NCBI GenBank assembly: GCA_038254525.1
Contig: JBBSGC010000001.1
Coordinates: forward strand, 1-61,946
Direction of reading: 5' to 3'
DNA: 61,946 nucleotides
From: JBBSGC01 sp038254525
GTDB taxonomy: Bacteria; Actinomycetota; Actinomycetes; Propionibacteriales; Nocardioidaceae
Shown piece after piece: positions 49,760 to 59,350 of this stretch; positions within the stretch are counted from its first letter, which is position 1; every line of letters starts with the position of its first letter. The position numbers and the translations under genes were made by a program. Below the pieces are notes generated by a model. The model was not told where the DNA came from. It ran no database searches and worked only from the letters and a program-made list of their open reading frames with translations.

Positions 49760-50317
49760 GTGATCGACCAGACCCTGCGTGAGGCCGACGCGAAGATGGA
49801 CAAGGCCGTGGACTTCGCGAAGGAGGAGTTCGGAGCGATCCGTACCGGCCGCGCCCACCCGGCGATGTTCGCGAAGATCACCGCGGACTACTACGGCAGT
49901 CCGACGCCGCTCCAGCAGCTGGCGTCCTTCCAGGTGCCCGAGGCCCGAGTCGTCGTCATCTCGCCGTACGACAAGAGCTCGATGGCGGGCATCGAGAAGG
50001 CCATCCGCGACTCCGACCTGGGCGTCAACCCGAGCAACGACGGCCACCTGATCCGGGTGGTGCTCCCGGAGCTGACCGAGCAGCGGCGCAAGGAGTACAT
50101 CAAGCTGGCGCGGTCCAAGGCCGAGGAGGGTCGAGTCACCGTACGCAACGTCCGGCGAACCGCCAAGCAGGCCCTCGACAAGCTGGAGAAGGACGGTGAG
50201 GTCGGCAAGGACGACGTCACCGGGGCCGAGAAGCGACTCGACGCGATGACCAAGAAGCACGTCGGCGCGATCGACGGGCTGCTCGAGCACAAGGAGTCCG
50301 AGCTGCTCGAGGTCTGA
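49760..50317 (+). CDS. frr: Ribosome recycling factor
   Basis: A 185-residue RRF, usual length, that splits post-termination ribosomes with EF-G. EFGAIRTGRAHPAMFAKITADYYG and LIRVVLPELTEQRRKEYIKLARSKAEEGRVTVRNVRR are hallmark stretches; the C-terminal long helix is present. GTG start after GGGAGGCAGG. Confidence 0.97.
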   Translation: MIDQTLREADAKMDKAVDFAKEEFGAIRTGRAHPAMFAKITADYYGSPTPLQQLASFQVPEARVVVISPYDKSSMAGIEKAIRDSDLGVNPSNDGHLIRVVLPELTEQRRKEYIKLARSKAEEGRVTVRNVRRTAKQALDKLEKDGEVGKDDVTGAEKRLDAMTKKHVGAIDGLLEHKESELLEV

Positions 50318-50344
50318 CGACGACCCGCTCCGCTCGAACACCCC

Positions 50345-51193
50345 ATGTCTGCCTCCAGTCCGGCACCCTCCGGGGCGACCACGAGTCACGCCGGCCGCAA
50401 CCTACCGGCGGCGATCGGCGTCGGGCTCGCGTTGGCGGCGGTGGTCGTCGCGTCGCTGTTCATCGTCAAGGAGGTCTTCGTCGGCGTCGTGCTGCTGGCC
50501 GCGCTGACCGGGATCGGCGAGCTGGCGACGGCCCTGCGTGACGCGGGCGTGCATGTTCCTGTGGTGCCGGTCGCGGTCGGTGCCGTGGTCATGCTGGTCG
50601 GCGCATTCGTCAGTGGCACGCCGGTGCTGACGGCGGCACTGGCCCTCACGTTCGTCGCGGTCACCGTGTGGCGCCTGGCGACTGGCAGTGACGGCTTCGT
50701 TCGCGACGCGACGGCCGGCGTCTTCGTCACCTGCTATGTCGGCCTGCTCGGCAGCTTCATCCTGCTGCTGCTCGCCGAGGGCGACGGTGCCTGGCGCGTG
50801 GCCACCTTGGTGCTGGTCACTGCCGCGTCCGACACCGGTGGTTACGCTGCGGGTGCCCGCCTGGGCAAGCACCCCATGGCGCGGGCGATCAGCCCCCAGA
50901 AGACGTGGGAGGGCTTCGTCGGTTCCGTGCTTGCGTGCATGGTCGTCGGCTGGCTCACCGTCGCCTACGCCCTGCACGGGCCTCCGGCAGCGGGGCTGCT
51001 GCTCGGTGCGCTGGCCGCTGTGGCGGCGACCGTCGGCGACTTGGTGGAGTCGCTGGTCAAGCGCGACCTGGGGATCAAGGACATGGGCACGCTGCTGCCC
51101 GGCCACGGCGGCATGATGGACCGCATCGACTCGCTGCTGGTCGTTGCACCGGTGGCCTGGCTGGTGCTCACGCTGCTCGTCGACGTGGGATGA
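50345..51193 (+). CDS. cdsA: Phosphatidate cytidylyltransferase
   Basis: A 282-residue multi-pass enzyme that makes CDP-diacylglycerol from phosphatidate and CTP. About seven membrane segments (from VGLALAAVVVASLFIV on), the SPQKTWEGFVGS motif, and the CdsA signature VKRDLGIKDMGTLLPGHGGMMDRIDSL near the C-terminus. Precedes the phosphatase gene with an ATGA overlap. With plsC and gpsA it completes local phospholipid supply. Confidence 0.95.
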   Translation: MSASSPAPSGATTSHAGRNLPAAIGVGLALAAVVVASLFIVKEVFVGVVLLAALTGIGELATALRDAGVHVPVVPVAVGAVVMLVGAFVSGTPVLTAALALTFVAVTVWRLATGSDGFVRDATAGVFVTCYVGLLGSFILLLLAEGDGAWRVATLVLVTAASDTGGYAAGARLGKHPMARAISPQKTWEGFVGSVLACMVVGWLTVAYALHGPPAAGLLLGALAAVAATVGDLVESLVKRDLGIKDMGTLLPGHGGMMDRIDSLLVVAPVAWLVLTLLVDVG

Positions 51194-51795
51194 CCCGACT
51201 GACGCTGTTGCGTCACGGACGCCCGGAGGTGGACCCGCGAGCTCCCGCAGCCGGCTGGCGCTTGTCACCCGATGCCGTTCCGGATCTGAAGGCATTGCGG
51301 CGAAGCGGCGTGCTGCCCAGCGGGGCCGCCTGGTGGAGCTCACCGGAGCCCAAGGCGCGGGCGACCGCGTCGGCGCTCAGCGACTCGCCGGTGCGGCTCG
51401 TCGAGGACCTCCGTGAGCAGGAGCGACCGGCGGAGTGGTTCGACGACGCGTCGGAGTTCACCCGGCTCGTACGACTGTCAGTCATGGAGCCTGACGTAGC
51501 TGCCCGTCGGGGGTGGGAACCGGCTGGGCACACCCAGGCCAGGGTCGTTGCCGCGGTGCGCCGCGTCGTGGCGGAAGCGGCGGGAACGGAGCTGGTCCTG
51601 GTCGGCCACGGCACTGCGTGGACGTTGGCCGTAGCCGCTCTCACCGGCCAGCCTCCGGATCTCGCTGCGTGGCTGGGGATGGCCATGCCGGACCACTGCA
51701 CCATCGACATCGACACCGACACCGACCTCGACAGTGGGCAGGTGGTGTCCGGATGGGGCGCTTGGCGCGACCGGCTGCCCGGCGCCCGCGACTAG
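51190..51795 (+). CDS. Histidine phosphatase family protein
   Basis: A 201-residue phosphoglycerate-mutase-like protein: LTLLRHGRPEVDPR (catalytic RHG at 8-10) and LVLVGHGTAWTLAVAAL with the second His. The usual substrate-binding segments are short, so the substrate is unknown. It overlaps cdsA by 4 bp and is followed 10 bp later by the ABC gene, so it may be in either unit. Confidence 0.85.
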   Translation: MTRLTLLRHGRPEVDPRAPAAGWRLSPDAVPDLKALRRSGVLPSGAAWWSSPEPKARATASALSDSPVRLVEDLREQERPAEWFDDASEFTRLVRLSVMEPDVAARRGWEPAGHTQARVVAAVRRVVAEAAGTELVLVGHGTAWTLAVAALTGQPPDLAAWLGMAMPDHCTIDIDTDTDLDSGQVVSGWGAWRDRLPGARD

Positions 51796-51805
51796 CCTGG
51801 CTGCC

Positions 51806-53614
51806 GTGCTTCAGCGACTGTATGCCCGACAGGAATGGCAGTTCTTCACCTCGCTGCCCCGAGCCGACCGAGCGCTGACGACCGCCTGGTGGACGGTGAT
51901 CGCCGCCCAGGCACTGCTGCCCGCCCTGTTCGCGATCACGATGGGTGCCCTGGTCGGTGCCATCTCGGCGGGCACCGGCTTGACGACGCCGCTGGTCTGG
52001 ATGGGTCTGGTGTTCGTGCTGCTCCAGGTGCTCAACCCCATGCAACAGGCGATCAGTGAGAACCTCGGGAGCCGGATGTCCGCTTGGCTCTACGACCGGA
52101 TGACTTCTGCGTGCGTGACACCGGCCGGGATCGGGCATCTCGAGGACCCGGAGCTCAGCAAGGACATGACGGTCGCCCGGGAGTTCGACAACGGCATCGC
52201 CGGGCCGCCGATGGAGATCAACCTCGCCTTCATCGCAAGCGGTCTGGTCGACATGGGCGCCGGGCTGGCCGCTGCCCTGGTGCTGTTCGGCTACACCTGG
52301 TGGGCGCCGCCGCTGCTGGCGGGTGCCTGGCTGGCCACCCACTGGCTGCTCCGGGAGAGCGCTGTGTGGCGCGACCGGAACACCGACGAGGTCCGTGAGG
52401 CGTCTCGGCATGCCGACTATGCGTACCGGCTGGCTGTCGACCCCCCGTCGGCCAAGGAGCTGCGGCTGTTCGGCCTGGCCGACTGGACGGTCGACAGGTT
52501 CATCCGACGTCGTCGGCAGCTGTTCGAGCTGCAGCAGCGCGCCACGCGGTTGCGCGAGAAGTCGGTGGTGTGGTGCGTGCTGCTGGTGACCGTGGCCAAC
52601 GTCGGAGTGTTCTGGTCGCTGGCGTCCGGAGCTACCGACGGCCAGCTCTCACTCGACCGGGTGATCGTCTTCGCCCAGGTCGCGGTGGGGACCAGCAGGA
52701 TCGCCTTCGGCGGTCTCAACTGGGCGCTCGACGGCGCGGCGGCACCGGTGGCGGCGGTGCTGCGGCTGGAGCCTGTCACGACCCGAGTGGGCGCGCTCAG
52801 CGCGGCGGCGAACCCGGTCTCCTCGACGGGCCTGCCGGCTCGCGAGATCGTCTTCCGTGGTGTGAGCTTCGCCTACCCGCAGGGCGGCCGCACGATCGTC
52901 TCCGGGCTCGACCTGACGATTCCGGCCGGCTCGTCGCTGGCCATCGTCGGTCAGAACGGCGCCGGCAAGACCACGTTGGCGAAGCTGCTCTGCCGGCTCT
53001 ACGACCCGACCGCGGGCTCGATCGAGGTCGACGGCGTGGATCTGCGCAGCCTGGACGTCGGTGAGTGGCGGTCCCGAGTGACGGCGGTGTTCCAGGACTT
53101 CGTCCGCTTCGAGCTGTCGCTGCGCGACAACGTCGCACCCGACGGCGCTAGCGACGACGATGTCCAGGCCGCGCTAGCCGCCGCGGGCGCCGAGGGCCTC
53201 GCCGACCTCGACACACCGTTGGCGAAGGGCTACGACCGGGGCATCGACCTCTCGGGCGGGCAGTGGCAGCGGATCGCGCTGGCGCGTGCTCTTTGTGCCG
53301 TACGCGGGGGCGCCGGGCTGGTGCTGCTCGACGAGCCGACTGCACAGCTGGACGTACGCGGCGAGGCGGCGATCTTCCAGCGCGTACTGGCTGCGACCGG
53401 GCAGGCCACCACGATCTTGATCTCGCACCGCTTCTCCACGGTGCGGCGCGCGGACCGGATCTGTGTCATCGAGCACGGCCGGGTGGTCGAGCTCGGCACT
53501 CACGACGAGCTGATGAGCGCACGTGGCCGCTACCGCACCATGTTCGACCTGCAGGCTCAGCGGTTCGCCGCCGCGGAGGATGAGGAGGGGGTGGCCTATG
53601 ACGTCCTCGGCTGA
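51806..53614 (+). CDS. ABC exporter half-transporter (first of pair)
   Basis: A 602-residue membrane/NBD fusion. The N-terminal 330 residues contain membrane segments (about 25-50, 53-78, 140-180, 248-275) with an unusual WWTVIAAQALLPALFAITMGA start; the NBD has GQNGAGKTT, LSGGQWQRIALARAL, VLLDEPTAQLD and ISHRFSTV. It overlaps the second half-transporter by 17 bp, so the two probably work as a heterodimer. The substrate is not evident; similar pairs are widespread in actinobacteria as 'ABC transporter ATP-binding protein/permease'. GTG 51806. Confidence 0.88.
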   Translation: MLQRLYARQEWQFFTSLPRADRALTTAWWTVIAAQALLPALFAITMGALVGAISAGTGLTTPLVWMGLVFVLLQVLNPMQQAISENLGSRMSAWLYDRMTSACVTPAGIGHLEDPELSKDMTVAREFDNGIAGPPMEINLAFIASGLVDMGAGLAAALVLFGYTWWAPPLLAGAWLATHWLLRESAVWRDRNTDEVREASRHADYAYRLAVDPPSAKELRLFGLADWTVDRFIRRRRQLFELQQRATRLREKSVVWCVLLVTVANVGVFWSLASGATDGQLSLDRVIVFAQVAVGTSRIAFGGLNWALDGAAAPVAAVLRLEPVTTRVGALSAAANPVSSTGLPAREIVFRGVSFAYPQGGRTIVSGLDLTIPAGSSLAIVGQNGAGKTTLAKLLCRLYDPTAGSIEVDGVDLRSLDVGEWRSRVTAVFQDFVRFELSLRDNVAPDGASDDDVQAALAAAGAEGLADLDTPLAKGYDRGIDLSGGQWQRIALARALCAVRGGAGLVLLDEPTAQLDVRGEAAIFQRVLAATGQATTILISHRFSTVRRADRICVIEHGRVVELGTHDELMSARGRYRTMFDLQAQRFAAAEDEEGVAYDVLG

Positions 53615-55433
53615 TGCCAAGGCGGAGACCGACCTCGATGACATGCCGCCTGCGCTCAGCTCGATGTGGCGGCTGATCAAGCTCGGGTACCGCAACGAGC
53701 CGCGGTTGCTGGTGACTGCTCTGGTGCTGTCGCTGCTGGCCGCGTTGCCGGATGCGCTGCTGGCGCTGTGGCTGGCCCTGCTGGGCAAGGGCGTGGTGGA
53801 ACACGACCGGACGCTGGTGCTGGTGGCCGCGGTCGGGATGGGCCTGTCGGTGACGGCGACCTGGTTCCTGCAGACGGTCAGCACCCGCCTGCAGCGCCGC
53901 TTCCGCGACAAGGTGACGATCGCGCTGGAGTCGCACGTGGCCCAGCTTCAGGCGTCGGTGGCCACGATCGCTCACCAGGAACGGCCGGACTACCTCGACC
54001 GGCTCTCGGTGCTGCGCGAGCAGGTCTACGTGCTCGACCACATGTACATGTCCGTGTTCTCCACCTGCGGCTGGATCCTCCGGCTCGCCGTCACGGTAGT
54101 GATGCTGATGTCGATCCACCCCGTGCTGGCGCTGCTCGCCGTCTTCGCGCTGCCGACGGTGCTCACCTCCAGCTGGCGACCGGCGGTCGAGCGGGCCGCT
54201 CAACAGCGGGGCGCCCAGGCCGAGCGGCTGGCCCGGCACCTGTTCGCCACCGCCACGACGGCCGCCTCCGCCAAGGAGATCCGTGTCCTCGGCATCAGCG
54301 AGCGCGTCGCTGCCCGCCGGCGTACCGAGTGGGAACGCTGGTACGCACTGATGTCGCGGGCGCGGTGGGGCAGCGCCGTCTGGCACACGCTGGCGTGGGC
54401 GGTGTTCGGCCTCGGCTACGTGGGCGCCGTCGTCTTCGTCGCGTCGGGGCTGCATGCCTCCTCCACCGCAGTGCTGTTGGTGCTCGCGGCCGGTGCCCGG
54501 CTGTCGGCCTACATCGGCGCCACGGTCGGTGAGATCGGCTTCCTTCGGGGCATCTGGCTCGACGGGTCGAGACGGCTGGCCTGGCTGGAGGACTACGCCG
54601 AGGCGGTCGCCGGCCAGGCCGACCTGCCGGTGCCGGTGCGGCTGACCGAAGGCATCCGCACCGAGCACCTGTCGTTCGCCTACCCCGGGACCGACCGTCT
54701 CGTCCTGGATGACGTCAACCTGGACCTACCCGCGGGCTCGGTCGTCGCCATCGTCGGCGAGAACGGCGCCGGGAAGTCAACGCTGATCAAGCTGCTGTGC
54801 GCGCTGTACGCCCCGACCGGCGGGCGCATCCTCGTCGATGGTGCGGCGCTCGACCGGATGCCGCCGCAGGAGTGGTGCGCTCGACTGGCCGGGGCCTTCC
54901 AGGACTTCTACCGCTTCGAGCTGGTCGCGCAGCAGTCGGTAGGCGTCGGCGACGTCCCACGCGTCGACGACCGCGCCGCCGTGGGCACCGCTGTCGGTCG
55001 GGCCGGCGCCGAGGACGTCGTCGCCCAGCTGGGGCACGGACTAAAGACCCAGCTCGGGCCGACCTGGTCGGAGGGGGTCGACGTGTCCTTCGGGCAGTGG
55101 CAGAAGTTGGCGCTGGCCAGGGGGTTCATGCGCAACGACCCGCTACTGCTGATCCTCGACGAGCCGACGGCCGCCTTGGACGCCGAGACCGAGCACGCGT
55201 TGTTCGAGCGTTACGCCGAGGCCGCCCGGGGCAGCGCCGGACCGGACGGCGCGCCCGTCGACGGACGCATCATGATCTTGGTGTCGCACCGCTTCAGCAC
55301 GGTCCGGATGGCCGACCTGATCGTCGTGCTCGACGGCAACCGGGTCGCCGAAGTCGGCACTCACGACGAGCTCATCGAGGCGGACGGCACGTACGCGTCG
55401 CTCTACGGCACGCAGGCCGCGGCCTACCGCTGA
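53598..55433 (+). CDS. ABC exporter half-transporter (second of pair)
   Basis: A 611-residue partner: membrane domain (LLVTALVLSLLAALPDALLALWLALLG and later segments), NBD with GENGAGKST, LLILDEPTAALD and VSHRFSTV. The signature motif is VSFGQWQ instead of LSGGQ, so the ATP site formed with Walker A of the first half may be degenerate; the other site, with LSGGQ of the first half, looks intact. Asymmetric sites are known in heterodimeric exporters. ATG 53598 follows GAGGAGGGGG inside the end of the first gene. The 3' end overlaps the convergent RNHCP gene by 10 bp. Confidence 0.88.
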   Translation: MTSSADAKAETDLDDMPPALSSMWRLIKLGYRNEPRLLVTALVLSLLAALPDALLALWLALLGKGVVEHDRTLVLVAAVGMGLSVTATWFLQTVSTRLQRRFRDKVTIALESHVAQLQASVATIAHQERPDYLDRLSVLREQVYVLDHMYMSVFSTCGWILRLAVTVVMLMSIHPVLALLAVFALPTVLTSSWRPAVERAAQQRGAQAERLARHLFATATTAASAKEIRVLGISERVAARRRTEWERWYALMSRARWGSAVWHTLAWAVFGLGYVGAVVFVASGLHASSTAVLLVLAAGARLSAYIGATVGEIGFLRGIWLDGSRRLAWLEDYAEAVAGQADLPVPVRLTEGIRTEHLSFAYPGTDRLVLDDVNLDLPAGSVVAIVGENGAGKSTLIKLLCALYAPTGGRILVDGAALDRMPPQEWCARLAGAFQDFYRFELVAQQSVGVGDVPRVDDRAAVGTAVGRAGAEDVVAQLGHGLKTQLGPTWSEGVDVSFGQWQKLALARGFMRNDPLLLILDEPTAALDAETEHALFERYAEAARGSAGPDGAPVDGRIMILVSHRFSTVRMADLIVVLDGNRVAEVGTHDELIEADGTYASLYGTQAAAYR

Positions 55434-55771
55434 GTCCGGCTCGATGGGCCGGCCCACAGCGGTGGCAGGGCCGCCACGGCGTCAATGTCGTCCGGCATCT
55501 CGGTCTCCGTCGCGATCCGGTTCCGGCGTTGCGTGCCACACACCACACATCGATGCACCACGGCGAGCCCCTTGCCGTGGCGTTGCGTGAGACCGAGCGG
55601 CTGCATGGCTCCACCGCAGTCGCTGCCGCGATCACCGGGCAACTGACCGTCGACGTGGCACGACCACAGACACCGTGGGCAGTGGTTGCGGTAGCCGCCG
55701 TTCGTGCACGGCGGGACGGACGCCGAGCAGTGCAGGCACACAAATGACGAGTTCTCGTGGCGTCGTGCCAC
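55424..55771 (-). CDS. RNHCP-domain zinc protein
   Basis: A 115-residue protein with the naming motif RNHCPRC at residues 28-34 (YRNHCPRCLW), an earlier CxxC (CLHC) and a later CVVCG near residue 75 followed by RRNRIA. Four or more Cys in pairs suggest two zinc sites. The family (PF12647) is widespread but uncharacterised; it is often a solitary small gene, as here. The ATG is at 55771, and its last 10 bp overlap the ABC gene from the other strand. Confidence 0.88.
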   Translation of the reverse strand: MARRHENSSFVCLHCSASVPPCTNGGYRNHCPRCLWSCHVDGQLPGDRGSDCGGAMQPLGLTQRHGKGLAVVHRCVVCGTQRRNRIATETEMPDDIDAVAALPPLWAGPSSRTQR

Positions 55772-56229
55772 ACCCGCCTCCTGAGTCTTCGCTGGGAAAG
55801 CGACATGACTCGAAGGCGAAGGGTTCCGTTAGCTCTCTCCGGCGCCTTTCGGCGCGCGGCTCCCGGGCTACGAGCGGGCAGTGACCGATTCACCGCGCAC
55901 GCTTCCGCGCGGCGCGATTACTTCTGATTCCTGCGTCACGGCGAGCCGGTCTGACTCACCGATCAGGACCTCGACCGGCTTTGCTCCACGAAGGTGGCAT
56001 TGTGCCGGCCACTGTCAGCCAGGCATCCCCAGCTGCCATCAGTAGGTGTGGTCCGCCGTCACCGGCGTCGGCGCCGTCCCCTAGGCGGCAGGCGATACAT
56101 GGTGACAACCGGCTAACACAGCCTCACCTCCCTCAGCAGTGACGGCGAAGTGTAAACCGCTGTGGACGCCGTCCCGAAGCGTCCTCTGAACGCACGGAAA
56201 CTGTCAGACCGTGGTCATACCTTCAGTTC
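55772..56229. other. Gene-free stretch between RNHCP gene and frameshifted HNH gene
   Basis: 458 bp. I see no gene, tRNA or clear repeat; it should contain the promoters of the divergent RNHCP and DUF222 genes. The composition is slightly less GC-rich than around it, fitting a region of insertion or decay. Confidence 0.55.
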
Positions 56230-57547
56230 ATGAAGGCAGCACCAGCCGCGGAGTCGCGGGTTGAGTTGGCGGGGCGGATCGACCGCATCGCCAGTCAGGC
56301 GCGCTCAGTGGCCTGTGGTCAAGCGCAGCTGCTGGTGGAGATCACGGACTTCACCGATGCCCGTCGGTTTGCGGACCGTGCGGCTGGGTCCCCGGTCGAG
56401 TCGGCCGGGTCGCGGGCGGTGGCCGAGGTTGCCCTCGCGCTCCGGGTCACGGCGGCAACCGTGGAGCACCAGGCAATTCTCGGCCGGGCGCTTCGCGACG
56501 ACTTCGCTCAGCTGCTGGCCGCCTGCATGGTCGGCGACGTCACTCTGGCCGCAGCCCGGGTCGTCGTCGAGGAAACCGCAGTTCTCGAACCACTCCAGCG
56601 CCGAGCCCTCGGATGCCGATGTCACGGCGGACGCGTTGTGCATGACGCCGAGCCGGCTGCGCCGGGCGACCCGGCGCCGGGTGCTCCGCGCCGACGCCGA
56701 TGCCGCCGTCAAGCGAGAGGCGCTGGCCCGGGCGAAGCGGTCAGTCCACGCTGTCATGCACGCCGACGGAGTCGGCACGCTGTCGGCACTGCTCTCGGCG
56801 GAGGAGACCGTGCGGTGCTGGCAGGTGTTGGACTCCTACGCCCGCGGCGTGCGGGCGGACGGTGACCCCCGCAGCATCGCGGCGTTGATGGTCGACACCT
56901 TCGTCGAGCGGCTCACCGGCGTCACAAAGTCAGCTCCGCCGGCCATGTCGGTATCGGTGGTGATCTCAGCCGCGGCGCTGTTCGGCGAGGCCACCGACCC
57001 GGCAACGCTCGACGGTTATGGAGCGATCAGTCCAGAGCTGGCGCGGCACCTTATCCATCAGGCCGCGGCCACCGGGACAGTGAGCCTTCGGCGGCTGGTG
57101 TGCGACCCGTTCGACGGCTCGCTGATCCACGCCGACACCGGCCGCCGGCTGGTCGACGGGGAGCTTCGGGCCTTTCTGACGGCCGCCGACGTGCAGGGTT
57201 GCCGGATGCCGGGGTGCGAGGCACCGGTCCGGCACGCCGACCACCTCCAGGCTTGGGTCGACAATGGTCCGACGTCGGGGGCAAACACCCACGGCTTGTG
57301 CGTCGGCTCGCACGTCACTCGCCACCACCGAGGCTGGCGGCTGAGCGAGCAGCCGCACCCGCGGGGTGGGCGTCCCACGGTTGTGTGGCACACCCCGACC
57401 GGTCACACCTACTCGAGTCCGCCGCCCGCGGTGCTCGGGCCCGGCTCGATTCGACACCGGCGTCCTGCCCGACCCAGCGTCCCGCGTGTCGACATCCGAT
57501 GGCCGGCCCCTGCCGACCGCCGGATCGAGCTGCACCTTCGGCGCTGA
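56230..57547 (+). pseudogene. DUF222/HNH endonuclease (13E12 family), frameshifted
   Basis: Two overlapping frames make one protein. The first (from ATG 56230) gives a DUF222 N-terminus (MKAAPAAESRVELAGRIDRI ... LAAARVVVEETAVLEPLQ) and runs into noise, then a stop at 56863-56865. The second frame, one base later, takes over near 56596-56625 (DADVTADALCMTPSRLRR) and continues to a complete HNH: CRMPGC, HADHL, NTHGLCVGSHVTRHH. So a single-base indel breaks an otherwise whole gene of about 435 residues. It could be a real pseudogene, a programmed shift or a sequencing error. It is only distantly like the intact copy at 437-1861. Confidence 0.82.
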
Positions 57548-57617
57548 CCCGACCAGCGCTGTCGCAGGACAGTTGACGTCAGTCGTCGCCGTCGGCGGGC
57601 CGTGGGAGGATGAGGCG

Positions 57618-58733
57618 GTGCCTAAGGCTTTGCCGCTTGCCTTCGACGAGCCGGTCGGCCAACGGAAGCCACCGCGGCACCTCGCCGACCTGACCCCCGA
57701 CCAACGCGCCGACGCAGTCGCCGCGCTCGGCCAACCTCGCTTTCGTGCCCGCCAGTTGTCGACTCACTACTTTGCTCGACTGGTCGACGACCCGGCGCAG
57801 ATGACCGACCTGCCCCAGGCGTCGCGTGATGCGCTGGTGACCGAGCTCATGCCGACGCTCATGACACCGCTGCGGGTGCTGCAGGCCGATGCCGGCGCCA
57901 CCCGAAAGACGCTGTGGCGGCTGTTCGACGGGGCGCTCGTCGAGTCGGTGCTGATGCGCTATCCCGGGCGGGTGACCATGTGCGTGTCCAGCCAGGCCGG
58001 CTGCGGGATGGCGTGCCCGTTCTGCGCGACCGGTCAGGGTGGCCTGCAGCGCAACATGAGCGCGGCCGAGATCGTCGAGCAGGTGGTGGTCGGCGCCCGA
58101 GCGCTCGCCCGCGACGAGGTGCCGGGTGGACCCGGTCGGGTGTCCAACGTCGTGTTCATGGGCATGGGCGAGCCGATGGCCAACTACCGGGCGGTGCTCG
58201 CCGCCGTACGCCGCCTGGTGGAGCCCGCACCGGCCGGTCTTGGCCTGTCTGCCCGCGGCGTCACCGTGTCGACCGTGGGCCTGGTGCCCCGGATGCGCCA
58301 GCTCGCCACCGAGGGGATCCCCGTGACACTTGCGCTGTCGCTGCACGCGCCCGATGACGAGCTGCGCGACGAGCTGGTGCCGATCAACACTCGCTGGCAG
58401 GTCGCTGAGACCGTGCAGGCCGCCTGGGAGTACGCCCGGATCACCAGGCGTCGCGTCTCGATCGAGTACGCGATGATCAAGGACGTCAACGACCAGGCCT
58501 GGCGGGCGGATCTCCTCGGCGATGTGCTGACCTCGGTCGGCGACTGGGCCTGGGTGCACGTGAACCTGATCCCGCTGAACCCGACGCCTGGTTCGCGGTG
58601 GACTGCCTCCCGCCGCCAGGACGAGGCCGAGTTCGTGCGCCGGCTGGAGGCCAAGGGCGTCCCGACGACGGTGCGCGAAACGCGCGGCCGCGAGATCGAC
58701 GGCGCCTGCGGGCAGCTGACCGCACAGGTGTGA
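57618..58733 (+). CDS. rlmN: 23S rRNA (adenine(2503)-C(2))-methyltransferase
   Basis: A 371-residue radical-SAM enzyme. The iron-sulfur cluster Cys are 129, 133 and 136 (CGMACPFC), the methyl-carrier pair Cys122 (CVSSQ) and Cys364 (IDGACGQL) are present; VFMGMGEPMANY and STVGLVPRM are family motifs. It methylates A2503 of 23S rRNA and A37 of some tRNAs. GTG 57618 is chosen because AGGATGAGG precedes it; the frame is open to 57366. It ends directly against the SGNH gene: TGATCA holds both stops. In relatives rlmN follows cdsA closely, and here six genes intervene. Confidence 0.95.
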   Translation: MPKALPLAFDEPVGQRKPPRHLADLTPDQRADAVAALGQPRFRARQLSTHYFARLVDDPAQMTDLPQASRDALVTELMPTLMTPLRVLQADAGATRKTLWRLFDGALVESVLMRYPGRVTMCVSSQAGCGMACPFCATGQGGLQRNMSAAEIVEQVVVGARALARDEVPGGPGRVSNVVFMGMGEPMANYRAVLAAVRRLVEPAPAGLGLSARGVTVSTVGLVPRMRQLATEGIPVTLALSLHAPDDELRDELVPINTRWQVAETVQAAWEYARITRRRVSIEYAMIKDVNDQAWRADLLGDVLTSVGDWAWVHVNLIPLNPTPGSRWTASRRQDEAEFVRRLEAKGVPTTVRETRGREIDGACGQLTAQV

Positions 58734-59297
58734 TCACGACGCATCAGTTCGCTGGGCACCGGAGTCCCACTTGAGTGCTTCCGCCAACGCCGGCAGGACG
58801 ATCCGGTAACCGGTGCCGTTCAAGTGCAGGCCGTCGGCTTCGAATGGATCGTGCTCGCTGTCGGCCAGTGCCTGCGAGGGGTCCAGGAACATCGCGTGGC
58901 CGGCCCCGCAGACCGCACGCGCGGCGCTGCGGTAGGCGACCAGCGCCTCATTGGTCCGGTCGTCCGGACCGAACTCCAGCCGCGGCTCGTGCACGGGTGG
59001 TGGCGCCAGATAGAGCAGCGGTCGCAGCTGGATGCTCTCGACGAACAACCTCAGGTGCGCCGCAAATGTCGACGGCGGAACCCGCTGCCAGGGGGCGGCA
59101 TCGTTGGTTCCCACCGAGACGGCAATCGCGGCCGTGCCGAAGTCGACGGCGGAGTCCTGAGCCAGCAGGGCAGATGAGGTTGCCCCACCGGAGGCCCGAT
59201 TGACGATCCTGAGGCCGGTGAGCCGAGCGAGCTGCTGAGCCCACCCACCGGTGATCCGAGCGAAGTGGCTGTCTCCGAGCAGCAGCAGGGAGGACAC
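58734..59297 (-). CDS. SGNH/GDSL-family hydrolase
   Basis: A 187-residue esterase-like protein: catalytic Ser10 in LLLLGDSHF, Gly block RIVNRASGGATSSALL, SVGTNDAAP (Asn of SGNH), and Asp155/His158 in EADGLHLN. It may deacylate lipids or sugars; there is no signal peptide, so it acts in the cytosol. GTG 59297 gives the standard start at GDS, and the long upstream frame to 60017 runs through the next gene and is rejected. It lies 53 bp downstream of the ATPase gene on the same strand, so probably in one transcript. Confidence 0.85.
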   Translation of the reverse strand: MSSLLLLGDSHFARITGGWAQQLARLTGLRIVNRASGGATSSALLAQDSAVDFGTAAIAVSVGTNDAAPWQRVPPSTFAAHLRLFVESIQLRPLLYLAPPPVHEPRLEFGPDDRTNEALVAYRSAARAVCGAGHAMFLDPSQALADSEHDPFEADGLHLNGTGYRIVLPALAEALKWDSGAQRTDAS

Positions 59298-59350
59298 GTC
59301 GAGATGGTATGCGCACCTCAGCTCCGGACCACCAGGGTCCAGCGGCGAGG

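Noticed and set aside
47852..50389. 845-residue minus-strand frame
   Set aside because: It is antisense to rpsB-tsf-pyrH-frr, all certain genes; the length reflects GC-rich codon use only.
55675..55884. 69-residue plus-strand frame over the RNHCP start
   Set aside because: No recognisable features and it conflicts with the RNHCP gene.
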